This document shows, piece by piece, positions 13,646 through 13,647 of a DNA stretch of 13,647 nucleotides. The notes beneath the pieces are model-generated. The model had not been told where the DNA came from. It worked only from the letters and a program-made list of their open reading frames with translations, and made no database searches. The stretch's first letter is position 1; the number at the start of each line of letters is the position of its first letter. The stretch is from Peptococcaceae bacterium. GTDB taxonomy: Bacteria; Bacillota; Dehalobacteriia; UBA4068; UBA4997. The position numbers and the translations under genes are program-made. The stretch lies in NCBI GenBank assembly GCA_019421315.1, contig JAHZFN010000037.1, positions 3,505-17,151 on the forward strand. Reading direction: 5' to 3'.

Positions 13646-13647
13646 GC

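Overview
The window looks like chromosome from an anaerobic, moderately AT-rich Bacillota, most likely a spore-forming clostridial lineage. This rests on a secreted protein with three SLH domains, an oxygen-sensitive class III ribonucleotide reductase, a CotS-type spore-coat kinase-fold protein, a formate/tetrahydrofolate gene pair and strong AGGAGG ribosome binding sites. No species is named because nothing in the sequence decides it. There is no sign of phage, insertion sequence, CRISPR or tRNA/rRNA.

Layout: (1) 1-87 is the 3' end of rpsU, closed by a terminator at 208-240. (2) 774-3338 encodes an 854-residue S-layer-type protein behind a near-consensus promoter, whose -35 lies inside an inverted repeat, and a leader of about 350 nt. 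(3) Minus strand, 3656-6598: nrdD (GTG start) and, upstream of it, an unrecognised 119-residue six-cysteine protein. The gap between them carries four good NrdR boxes, a fifth weaker box over the nrdD -10, and a foldable nrdD leader. (4) Plus strand, 6739-8930: a CotS-family gene and an ATGA-overlapping glycosyltransferase gene. The latter is interrupted by one in-frame TAA and is probably a pseudogene. (5) 9079-11580: fhs (long, divergent formate-THF ligase) and fchA (methenyl-THF cyclohydrolase/cyclodeaminase), separated by a terminator and a triple 13-bp tandem repeat. (6) 12318-13544: a phosphoglucose-isomerase-family protein behind a long AT-rich, foldable leader, with Lys where the family has its catalytic His. 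A perfect 15-bp terminator stem closes the window.

Working together: fhs and fchA carry out successive one-carbon steps (formate to 10-formyl-THF to 5,10-methenyl-THF). NrdD makes deoxynucleotides without oxygen, but its activase NrdG is not in the window. The CotS/glycosyltransferase pair suggests spore-coat glycan work. No clearly new multi-gene system is visible. The best leads are the NrdR-box array, the two foldable leader RNAs, the atypical isomerase and the single-stop glycosyltransferase.
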